Assembly (NCBI RefSeq): GCF_000715075.1
Contig: NC_134084.1
Location: forward strand, 1,986,501-2,050,500
Direction: 5' to 3'
Source of the DNA: Nicotiana tabacum
Taxonomy: Eukaryota > Streptophyta > Magnoliopsida > Solanales > Solanaceae
Length of the DNA: 64,000 nt
Below, piece by piece: positions 1 through 14,338 of the stretch. The stretch's first letter is position 1. Every line of letters starts with the position of its first letter. Made by a program: the position numbers and the translations under genes. The notes under the pieces are model-generated. The model saw only the letters and a program-made list of their open reading frames with translations. It ran no database searches and had not been told where the DNA came from.

Positions 1-146
1 GGTAAAAATCCCTAATAATTATATATGAGAATTTGTTTCAATTATTGAGCCTACGTATCAATTAATAGGGTTATTATCATGTTGATCACTATTTTTTAAG
101 GGGCATAAAAAGTCTAAAGTGGACAACTAGAAGTAAACGGAGAGAG
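1..146. mobile_element. Right part of a Stowaway-like MITE
   Basis: The segment matches the right half of the MITE at 4118-4715 (the two share TTTCAATTATTGAG and the following 100 bases with scattered changes). It ends in ACGGAGAGAG followed by TA, the degenerate form of the CTCCCTCCG terminal repeat with a TA target site. The first 13 bases (GGTAAAAATCCCT) are not MITE. They equal the terminal repeat of the Mutator-like element at 1303-3180, so the window opens on a transposon end lying inside this MITE. The left half lies outside the window. Confidence 0.5.
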
Positions 147-640
147 TATTATTCAGATACATATATCTTTTTTATCGAAAATTTGGCCACACACCTTCAG
201 ATCTCTAAAATAAGTATTATTTGTTTTTAAATAAGCATTTTTGGTCTTTCAAAAGCGTTACTAAACAAGTTATAGATCTGAATATTGGCACTGGAGACCT
301 GGAAAATCAACAAGCCAATTTTCCTTGCTAGTTCATCTTCAAATATCCATATCCAACCAAAAGTTTTCTGCTGTCTTTAACTCGAATTATATAGTAATTG
401 ATAGATTAAGTATGCAATCAATGCGTTCAATTGAACTCACCATTTTCGACATTAAACATAAATATATATTCATAAAAAAAAACTAACTCAACTTTTGAAA
501 GGAAGATATTACATTTTAAACCATAATTTCAAATATGTAATAAGTTCAATAGTAAAAGGTTGAACCCATCAAATAAAATCCTAAATACCTCTCACTAAAA
601 AGTAAAAATATATAAATAATGGTCAAACTAGTTTGAAGGG
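147..640. other. AT-rich spacer without a recognised gene
   Basis: No coding region or structured element is visible. The stretch around 380-460 (AATGCGTTCAATTGAACTCA) resembles 1258-1296, so it is probably old repeat sequence that was later split by the SINE and TIR element in between. Confidence 0.4.
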
Positions 641-795
641 GAGCTTTGAAGCAACGATAAACTTGTATCCGTCTAACTTATAGGTCATCAGTTCAAACCA
701 TAAAATAACCACTAATACTTGCACAAATTAGGCCGATCCTGTCCATACGTGAACGTGGGATACATAATACAGCGGGCTGCCTTTTTTCATGTTCG
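641..795 (+). mobile_element. Degenerate tRNA-derived SINE, SolS type
   Basis: A decayed box A (GAAGCAACGATAAACTTGT) is followed about 30 bases later by a box B-like GGTCATCAGTTCAAACC. These are the two internal RNA polymerase III promoter boxes of a tRNA-derived SINE. The 3' end reads GCGGGCTGCCTTTTTT, the same tail as the fragments at 9899-9995 and 10086-10180 in the E2 intron. The body has many substitutions, so the copy is old. Assignment to the Solanaceae SolS families is from general knowledge. Confidence 0.55.
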
Positions 796-808
796 AACTA
801 GGGGAGAA

Positions 809-1178
809 ATTCAAAAATAGCCACAGTTTCAAAAGTAATCGATATTTAGCCATTTTTCATGTAAAAATAAATTTGAACGAAAACACGGTTCAAAATCCAA
901 AAAAAACTCCAGCATAATATACTGGAACTCCAGCATATTATAATGAAGTTCCAGTGTAATATACTGGTCCAGTATAATATGCTGGAAGTTCATACACAGG
1001 TGCTCCAATCTCCAATATATTATGCTGGAACTTTCCGCGTGTTGGAGTTCCAGTGTAATATGCTGGAAGTTCATACACAGGTGCACCGATCTCCAGTACA
1101 TTATGCTGGGTCAATCCCTGTTGCAGCAAAATATTAGCTATTTTTCAATAACTTTGCAAATACTGGCTATTTTTGAAT
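809..1178. mobile_element. Small TIR element packed with palindromes
   Basis: The ends form a 15-bp inverted repeat: ATTCAAAAATAGCCA at 809-823 and its exact complement at 1164-1178. No transposase is present, so it is non-autonomous. The centre (905-1105) is a cluster of short palindromes. Superfamily not assigned because no target-site duplication was found. Confidence 0.5.
905..1105. repeat. Cluster of CCAGTATAATATGCTGG palindromes
   Basis: At least six near-palindromic 17-20 bp units of the form CCAGYATAATATRCTGG occur here, in part as two longer tandem copies (about 960-1020 and 1050-1110, both with GAAGTTCATACACAGGTGC). The open frames across it on both strands are by-products of the repeat, not genes. 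Confidence 0.65.
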
Positions 1179-1302
1179 GACCGGTCCGAAAACTGGCTAG
1201 CCCTTGCTATTTTAACTCGATCTAGTATATATTTATAGGCGGGTTAAGCATATAATGAAATGCGTTCAACTGAATCCAACATTTTCGACACAAACATTAA
1301 AA

Positions 1303-3180
1303 AGGGATTTTTACCTTCCTATACCATATATGATGAAACCTTATTACCCTCAATGTTTAAGGATTGTGTTAATTACATTTCAGCATACCAAATTACTATT
1401 TATATACCACAATTCAAATTAAGGGTATAATTAATGCTTCATTTATATTAGGCATTAATTTAGGAGCGTATATTCTCCCATTTTCGTTTACCCGCCTCTC
1501 TCTCCTCCCACCCCCCACAACCCCCCACCTTCAGTTAATTCCCCCATTTTCGTATACTCGCCAGTTACCCACGTTTACCATCAGTTACCCACGATTCTAC
1601 AATTTTCTTTTCCAGTTATTTTCACAAAGTCCTATTTTGAAGTTGCATCTGTTTTTTCAAGTCCCAAATCATGAAAAAAATCAGCACTCCAAAAAAAAAA
1701 AGCTTTAAAAGCTACATTAGTTGATATCCCATCCTTTGATTTGGGTGTTTTAACACCAAAATCACCACCCAAAAACGCAAAATCGACACATGCAAGTGAA
1801 CCTACTACTAGTATTTCATCTCCTAGACAAATCCGTGTGGAGATGAGAACCAAGCATTTGCACGATGTTGATGCTGGTGGAGGTGATAAACCAGTCGAGA
1901 AACAACTCAAACGAAAGGGCAAAGAGTTGTGTGTAGATGATGATTTTGTTGAACATTCCCCTAAAATTCCATCTGTGAAAAAACCCAAGGTCTCTCCTTC
2001 TTCATCAAAACCGAAAAAGAAGAAACCCTCCAAAAAAGTACCAGAATTGGTTCACAAAAAGATTTTGGTAAAGGTAAACACTAATTATTTTTCTTTGCAG
2101 TTTTTTAGTGTGATTTTGGTTGTAAAAATCTGTTGTTCAAGTGTTTTTTGGTAAAATGTGGAATTGTCCAAATTTTGTAGATTGTTTGTCTCAATTTTGT
2201 AGGTTAATTGTAATTGTGATTTTTAGACAGTGCATAAATGTAGTTGTTTTGTAGTCTGCTGGATAAATTGTAGATAAGATATATTTTTCACTTTTGTATG
2301 CTGCTACATTTACCTTCATACTAACTACAATTAATCTACATTTTGTGAGTTACTTGAACTAACTGTTATATTTTTGTAGTTATAGAGCTGTGGTTACCTT
2401 TTTCTTCCTTATTGTTTAGAGATAATGTTTACATGTGTAGATGTCTTGTATTGTTTTGTAGTTATAGGTGTGGGTAGACTGTTCTTCTTTTAGTTATATT
2501 TTGTAGTTATATGTAGATTACTGCTTCTTTTTTATGCTAACTACTAATGTTCAATATCTCCATTGGAGGACAATTGTCGTTCACAATGTATTTGATTTCT
2601 ATAATTTTATCCGATGTATCAATCGATAGTTGGTCTGCAATTGTAGAAATCAGAATTCCGTAGCTTGCATTCTCATCTACCACAATGGCATCAACTTCAA
2701 AATCTCTAAATCTGTCATAGTGATCCCAATTTCCATTCAATTTTAGCATTATTAGGATTTTTGACATGATTTCGTATAGTTGAGAGAAAAAAGATGAAGA
2801 ACAAATATAGGTTCGACAATTTGAGTACTGAGATCGATGAAGAACAATTTTGAATTCTACAATTTGTATTGCGTTGTAGAATTTGTAAAAGCAATTTGAG
2901 TACGGGAGCTTCTGAAGCTTGCGTTGTTTTAGAATTGTAGTGAATGAGAGAATTACGCAACAATGAGATCTCTTTCTGTTTCAAAATTCGAATTTAATGT
3001 GGAAAGAATCAAACGCAAATTTCGTGCCTTCTTTTTAGCGCGTTTTAAATGGCAGAATCTGCCTAATTATGGATTGGTATATAAATTGTAGTAAAAGTGT
3101 GGACTGGGCGGGTAATTAACAAATTATGAACATTTTTGGTAATAAGGTTTCATATATGGTATAGATAGGAAAAAATCCCT
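1303..3180. mobile_element. Mutator-like TIR element with long terminal repeats
   Basis: The left end AGGGATTTTTACC continues with TATACCATATATG and AAACCTTATTACC. The right end is its inverted copy (GGTAATAAGGTTTC, CATATATGGTATAG, AAAAAATCCCT), an imperfect inverted repeat of about 45 bp. The inside carries a lysine-rich open frame (1741-2154) and AT-rich sequence with many TTTTGTAG motifs. The size and long TIRs fit a Mutator-like element. A 9-bp target duplication is not clear at the immediate ends, so the superfamily is tentative. Confidence 0.5.
1741..2154 (+). CDS. Hypothetical basic protein inside the TIR element
   Basis: An open frame of 137 codons starting MGVLTPKSPPKN. It has a hydrophilic N-terminal half and a strongly basic stretch near residues 80-100 (KKPKVSPSSSKPKKKKPSKK) that would act as a nuclear localisation signal. 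AAG followed by GTAAAC at 2074 is a good splice donor, so real coding may stop at 2073 and the hydrophobic C-terminus may be intron. It resembles low-complexity N-termini of plant transposon-borne proteins, but I recognise no domain. The opposite strand is also open (1632-2033). Probably a truncated transposon gene. Confidence 0.2.
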   Translation: MGVLTPKSPPKNAKSTHASEPTTSISSPRQIRVEMRTKHLHDVDAGGGDKPVEKQLKRKGKELCVDDDFVEHSPKIPSVKKPKVSPSSSKPKKKKPSKKVPELVHKKILVKVNTNYFSLQFFSVILVVKICCSSVFW

Positions 3181-3245
3181 AATTATTATAGCCAATACGA
3201 AGTTTCAAGTCTTAACATTAATTTTTTTATAGATATCAACACTCC

Positions 3246-3624
3246 CCAGGGGCGGATGTAGTAAATACTCGACGGGTTCAATTGAACCCATAACATTCGA
3301 TGCGGAGAAAAAATTTATACGTAAAAATTTATTAAAATTGTAGATATGAACCCATAACTTTAATAATACAATGGGTTCAATCAGTGGCTGAGCCACATGC
3401 ACCCAGGTGACCGTGACACCCCTTCGTCGGAAAATTATATTGTTTAGCTTGGTAATTTTTTTAAGTATGTATATATACTATATAATGACACCCCTTGACT
3501 TCTCGATAAGTTTATTTCTTTATATTTTGACTCCCTTAATGAAAATCTTGGCTCTGCCATTGAGTTCAATGCTAAAAAATTTAAAAGTTAAACACATAGG
3601 GTTTAAATTCTGGATCCGCCTCTG
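3246..3624. mobile_element. hAT-type non-autonomous element (GGCGGATCC family)
   Basis: The ends are inverted copies (AGGGGCGGATG on the left, GGATCCGCCTCTG on the right). They are flanked by a perfect 8-bp direct repeat AACACTCC (3238-3245 and 3625-3632), the target-site length of hAT elements. No transposase. The element is split by a second small element at 3382-3562. Related ends occur at 63790 and 63968 in the first intron of the V-ATPase gene. Confidence 0.7.
3382..3562. mobile_element. Nested hAT-type MITE (CAGTG family), copy 1
   Basis: A 181-bp element with terminal repeats CAGTGGCTGAGCC and GGCTCTGCCATTG. It is flanked by GGTTCAAT (3374-3381) and AGTTCAAT (3563-3570), an 8-bp target duplication with one change. 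It lies inside the larger hAT-type element 3246-3624, so it is younger. A second family member is at 12422-12587 (shared TTACATTGTTTAG-like core and TATGTATATATACTATAT). Confidence 0.65.
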
Positions 3625-3637
3625 AACACTCCATATC

Positions 3638-4115
3638 TTTAGTTTAAAAGCTTGATCTTCATCTCTCTTTTTTAATCTTTAATTTCAATATTCGTTGAAT
3701 CTTCGACCATTTAAAGTAAGTCTTTTATTTCGATATTTGTGGAAATTTTTAAGTGTTTCCTTCAATATGTTTTCATATCTTCATCCATTTCTTATAAAGG
3801 AGATGCTCACAAATTTTTTGGACCAACTGGAAAGTTAAAAAAAAAAAAAAAAACTTTTGAAGAAAAAAATATTCCAAAGAAGAGAACAAAAGATGACTTT
3901 AAGTGGAATTTTGTGTTAACAAAGAGGATTAACGAAGAGTTCTGTGTCAATCTCTATATTAAGCATTGGTTAGCTAAAATTAACCATTAACTTTCAAGAA
4001 GTCTTGAACTCTTAATAAATGAATTAAGTGTAAAACTGGAAAAAAGAATTATCTTCTCTTGCACTGCTAAGAGTAACAAGTAAAAATGAAAATGTATTCT
4101 AGAATACCGGTCAAC
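3638..4115 (-). repeat. Inverted partial MITE copy (left arm of a foldback)
   Basis: The reverse complement of this stretch follows the right arm 4122-4547 nearly base by base, for example CTTTAGTTTAAAAGCTTGATC here and GATCAAGCTTTTAAACTAAAG there. It lacks the terminal CTCCCTCC repeat. Together the arms form a foldback of more than 400 bp per arm centred near 4117. Confidence 0.65.
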
Positions 4116-4117
4116 TA

Positions 4118-4715
4118 CTCCCTCCGCTTACTTTTAGTTGTCCAGTATTCTAAAAATACATTTTCACTTGTCACTTTTAGCATATCAAGAGAAAATAATT
4201 TTTTTTCTGTCTTACCCTTAATTCATTTACCAAGACTTCTTGAAAAGTTAATGGTCAGTTGTAGCTAACCAATGCTTAATATTGGGATTGACACAGAACT
4301 CTTCGTCGACACAAAACTCCACTTAAAGTCATCTTCTTTATCTCTCCAGTTAGTCAAAAAAATTAGCGAGCATATCCTTTAAGAAATGGACGAAGATATG
4401 AAAAACATATCGAAGGAAACACTTGAAATTTTCACAAAATATCAAAGTAGAGGACTTAAAATGGTTGAAAATTCAAAAAATGTTGAAGTTAAAGATTCAA
4501 ATAAAGAGATATGAAGATCAAGCTTTTAAACTAAAGAGGTGGATGAGTTTTAAACTAAAGAAATTACGTTGGAACTTCATATTGGTTGTAACTACATATG
4601 TAAATTTGGTTTCAATTATTGAGACTAAATATTAATTAATAGGATAAAATATTCATGCTAGTCGTTGTTTCTTAAGGAACATGAAAAATATACAACTAAA
4701 AGTGAATGGAGGGAG
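4118..4715. mobile_element. Stowaway-like MITE
   Basis: Begins CTCCCTCCGCTTACTTTTAG and ends with the inverted form CTAAAAGTGAATGGAGGGAG. TA lies at both sides (4116-4117 and 4716-4717), the target site of Stowaway elements. The interior is AT-rich without coding capacity. It stands head-to-head with the inverted copy at 3638-4115. Confidence 0.65.
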
Positions 4716-5011
4716 TAGCATATATTTCCAAATTCAGTGCCAATACTTATTTATCGTACTCTTCTTTGCTGCTCTCTCCTCGACAAACTTTATTTGTTCC
4801 AAAATATTTCTTGCATTTATTACTTCTTTTTCCTTCAAATTCTCCTTACGGCTTCAATTAGTAGAGTTATAATCACGTGATACATTTAGAAAAATAAAGG
4901 GTATTTTAGCTTAGTCAAAGTCTATTAAATATCTTGTCGTTGTTACTTCTTTTTCTATGACTTCTTTCCTATCATATTTCTTTTATATATTGTTGTGATT
5001 ATGATTACTTT

Positions 5012-5110
5012 GAGCCGAGGGTCTATTCGAAAATAGTCTGCACAATATAGGGGTAAAGGTTTGCATACACTCTACCCTTCCCATTCTCCTACACGGGGTA
5101 TGTTGTTGCA
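5012..5110 (+). mobile_element. Degenerate TS-type SINE 3' part
   Basis: GAGCCGAGGGTCTATTCG, then GGGGTAAAGGTTTGCATACA, and an end in GGGGTATGTTGTTG. This is the same order of blocks as the better preserved copy at 13742-13868. The tRNA-like head is missing. Confidence 0.55.
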
Positions 5111-6560
5111 ACGATTATTAAATGTCTTTTTTAACGAATGTGTAACTGCCTTGAGGCTTGAAACATAAATCTGTGTTTTCTCATACAAAATAGTAAGCAT
5201 GAAAGTGAGCTGGCCAGGACATTACGGTTATTAAGAAAATGGAAAGCATGAAAGTGGTTTAATTGATTTGTGGTAATTGTTATTGAAGGTACAACAATTG
5301 ACCAGGGGATTGCATGTGTATTAATGTTGTTGGCTTTGGCAGTGACATATCTTGTTCATGCAGCTGATGTTCCTTTTAATAACTTTTAGAAAAAACAATG
5401 GATTTATTGAAGATCATTCGTATTGAGAGTGCCTAGGTTATGGGATTTGTACAAGGTTTTTTCTTGTAATTTGTTTTATATACCTAGGACACATGAAATT
5501 TAGTAATCTTTGTTTAGGATTCTAACTTTGACAAGCTATCTGTTTTGAGAATCCGACAATATTTACATATTCTTAGTTTTGCTACTAATTATTCTGCATA
5601 TTGTCTTATTCTCATACTATGGAAATGAAGAGGAAACTAAAATGTGAATATGTCATCATCCAGAAATTGGTAAACGTTTTATGTATTCTTTGATTATTAT
5701 ATTATTATTATTATTAAAATTGTTTGAATGTTATTAATTTGTGCTTAAATTTTTAATTCAAAGAGTAGTGGAGTAGTTTAGTGATTTGCTTTAAAAAAAT
5801 CTTAAAACTCAATAATTGGACCTTAGAGTATTGAGAAAACAAAGTGAGTCTTCTTAATTTGAAGTTATTTGATTAAATGAGTGATTGACGATGTTTATGT
5901 TGATTTTGGAGGCTTTGTTTTAAATTTGAGATCATACGAATCAGATTTGGGGTGATTTTATCAAAATTAAAATTACAACTTCAAAGATTACTTAATTGAA
6001 CAACACAGAAAATTATGCCAATGGGGTGGTAGACTTTAAATGAATAATTTAACAAATAGCCGATTACAAATAACACAAAGTCATGCCACTCTAGTACAAT
6101 TTAATGAACAATTGAATAAGCACAAAATCATGTCAACTACCGTTTTTAGATTTGTTTATAGAACAAATTATGAAGAACACTGTTGCTTTATTAACAGTTC
6201 TACTCTAAACTACCGAGATTAGTTAGTCGTTTCTTATTTTTAATTTGAAGAGAAGAAACGGAAGAAGGTTAAATCAGCTTATTTCGAGAAGTTCTTTTTC
6301 TTAAAAGTACTTTTGGTGCAAAATAGTTTATGTTTCACTAATTAATTTGAAAAACACTTCTAAGCAGCAACTAGTATTTAGCTAAGCTTTTAAAAACTGT
6401 TTTTAAATATATTTTTCTCAAAAGTGCTTTTGGACAATACTTTTTTCTACTTCTCCAAAAATAACTTCTGCTTCTAGTCAAAAATACTTTTTTTCCTTCT
6501 AAAATCACCTTTTTTAAATTAAAAAAAAAGCGCTTTTGGCTTTGGAGAAGCTAAAATTGT
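5111..6560. other. Intergenic spacer upstream of the E2 3' end
   Basis: No gene is visible. The DNA is AT-rich with short open frames only. Around 6280-6545 there are repeated CTTTTGG and AAAAGTGCTTTT blocks in both orientations, the look of an old TIR element, but no clean ends were found. Confidence 0.4.
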
Positions 6561-6703
6561 GGCGTTGTTTGGTTACCGAGAAAAGCTAAAACTGTATAAA
6601 TTTTATACCAAAATTTTGGTATTATCTATCTCATATAATATGGAATCATAATTCCAAGATTATAGTCACATAATATCCTTGTTCCGAACCAAACAACCCC
6701 TAA
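6561..6703. mobile_element. Short MITE with GTTGTTTGG ends
   Basis: Left end GTTGTTTGGTTACCGAG and right end CCGAACCAAACAACCCC are inverted copies about 140 bp apart, enclosing AT-rich sequence. The target duplication is not resolved, so the exact borders are approximate. Confidence 0.45.
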
Positions 6704-7026
6704 AAGGGATGATAAGATAGGCCAGGACTCAGGAAGTAAGACATTTTATTTATTTGGGGAAAAATAACCAGAAAAATATTCAAGTTTTAAGGTTTTAGAC
6801 TGCTTCACATATATGAGAGGTCACTTAGTGCAGATACCAATGGTTAAAATGCTTACCACTTAGAACCCATCCAACAGAATTTCAAAACCATTTAATCTTA
6901 CAAACATAAGGAAAATTAAGTATTTTACAGAGGGCCACAATTCAACCTTTCCCTTGAGTTAATTATGCATAACACAATTTCTTAATACATATCATAGATA
7001 AAAACCAAATACTTGTGTTTCAGCAA

Positions 7027-12988
<5,962 letters not shown>

Positions 12989-13004
12989 ATCCCTAACCAA
13001 ATCC

Positions 13005-13180
13005 CTAATTACCAAAATTAAACAGAAAAACCCTAAATCAGCTCGAGCTTTAACGAACACTTTACATGTACGATTAGATATATGCATACAAATCTACAAA
13101 TCCTAGAATTGAGAGAGGAGAAGAGAATTTGTTTTACCTCAGAGATCCTCCTACTCGATTTCTGCAAAAAAGGGAGAGTT
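13005..13180 (-). promoter_or_regulatory. E2 5' leader with probable leader intron
   Basis: Upstream of the ATG the minus strand offers an acceptor (GGTAATTAG, exon from 13004) and a donor (CTGAG followed by GTAAAAC, exon end 13138). This predicts a 133-bp intron in the 5' UTR. Leader introns are common in plant E2 genes of this class. The promoter should lie in 13180-13350, next to the divergent tRNA gene. No clear TATA box was chosen. Confidence 0.5.
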
Positions 13181-13362
13181 CAAACGGTGAAATAAGAGAC
13201 GGTTTTTATACACAGAAGAAGAAAAAATTATGTAACAGTGAACCGTTTCGTAAGTTTGGTGGGTAATTTAATCTACGACCCCCAATGTTTTGTAAATGTG
13301 ACACTTTGATCCCTCCAAAGTTTTACGAACTTTTTTATATTTTGAGTCAATATAACAACAAA

Positions 13363-13434
13363 ATCAGAGTGGCGCAGCGGAAGCGTGGTGGGCCCATAAC
13401 CCACAGGTCCCAGGATCGAAACCTGGCTCTGATA
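13363..13434 (+). tRNA. Initiator tRNA-Met (CAT)
   Basis: A full 72-nt cloverleaf: acceptor ATCAGAG paired with CTCTGAT plus discriminator A; anticodon stem GTGGG/CCCAC with loop CCCATAA (anticodon CAT, 13395-13397); T stem CCAGG/CCTGG with loop ATCGAAA. A rather than T at the first T-loop position is the mark of eukaryotic initiator tRNA. No intron. The 3' CCA is not encoded. Upstream CAATATAACAACAAA fits the AT-rich and CAA-type start context of plant tRNA genes. It is divergent from the E2 gene, about 370 bp from its start codon. Confidence 0.95.
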
Positions 13435-13449
13435 TGTGTCTTCGCCTGC

Positions 13450-13456
13450 TTTTTTT
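13450..13456 (+). terminator. Pol III terminator (T7) of the tRNA
   Basis: A run of seven T, 15 bases after the tRNA, is the standard RNA polymerase III stop signal. Confidence 0.75.
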
Positions 13457-13741
13457 AGCTCATTTTTTACTTCTTTTTCTATTCGTATTCTTGTATTTTG
13501 CTTATTCTTATATTTTTTTATTACTACTTTTATTTCTTTTGCTTCGAATATTTCTACAGCGCACTAGAGTGAGATTAGCCAGTTAGGAGTTCGTTTTAGG
13601 ATTCTAGTGGTCATCTATTGATGCAGGGCTTTAGTTGCTGGTTATTATTATATCTTCCATCTATTTCGTATTTCTTATATTGCTGTTATTTTATTATGAT
13701 TCTATTGATGGTACTAATATATTATCTCCTATTGCTTTTTT

Positions 13742-13868
13742 GAGCCGAGGGTCTCCTGGAAACAGCCTCTCTACCCTTCGGGGTAGGGGTAAGGTCTGCG
13801 TACATATTACCCTCCCCAGACCCCACTTGTGGGATTATACTGGGTCGTTGTTGTTGTTGTTGTTGTTA
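13742..13868 (+). mobile_element. TS-type SINE 3' part with (TTG)n tail
   Basis: GAGCCGAGGGTCTCCTGG, then GGGGTAAGGTCTGCGTACAT, CCCCAGACCCCACTTGTGGG and a (TTG)n tail. These are the conserved blocks of the tobacco TS / Solanaceae SINE 3' region. The tRNA-related head is absent, so it is 5'-truncated. Confidence 0.75.
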
Positions 13869-13924
13869 TTTTTTTGTTTAGACTTTAATCCCTCAAGAAT
13901 GTCATATTTCTTTTCAACATTGTT

Positions 13925-14050
13925 GTGATTTTGGGGTCATCAGATACAACCTTTCTATCTTCAAAAGTTAAGGGTAAATGCATACACACTACCCTTCTCA
14001 TTCTCCACTTATAAAATTATACTTAGTTTATTGTTGTTATTATTCATTCC
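13925..14050 (+). mobile_element. Second, decayed TS-type SINE
   Basis: GGGTAAATGCATACACACTA, CCCTTCTCATTCTCCAC and a TTGTTGTTATT tail follow the block order of the neighbouring SINE with many changes. It is an older copy directly downstream of the first. Confidence 0.5.
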
Positions 14051-14208
14051 AAAAAAAAGAAAACTGCAATTCTATATGCTATACATCGTATTTATAAATT
14101 ATAAGAAAGGAAAAATAGACCTAGTGATTTGTTAGCTAAATTCCACATGCCTATTTTTTTCAAAGTAAAATACAATATTCAGCAAATCATTTGTGCTATT
14201 ATTAACAA

Positions 14209-14338
14209 GGAAAAAAGGTTAGATTTGTCCCTCTACTTTAGTAAATTGTTCACGTTTATACCTAGTTCTACTATCGGTCCAAATAAGTCCTTACCGCTAA
14301 GAAAGTAGACAAAAATACTCCCAATCCTAACGGTTGTC
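14209..14338. repeat. Left MULE TIR, first part
   Basis: The inverted counterpart of 61501-61630 (shared TATACCTAGTTCTACTATCG and GGTCCAAATAAGTC). The repeat breaks at TTGTC, where element A begins, and continues after A at 58418 (CATTGTGGCAAAGGATCCCG). Confidence 0.8.

Noticed and set aside
1303..3180. 9-bp target duplication for the first TIR element
   Set aside because: Flanks ACATTAAAA and AATTATTAT do not match, so no TSD is claimed.
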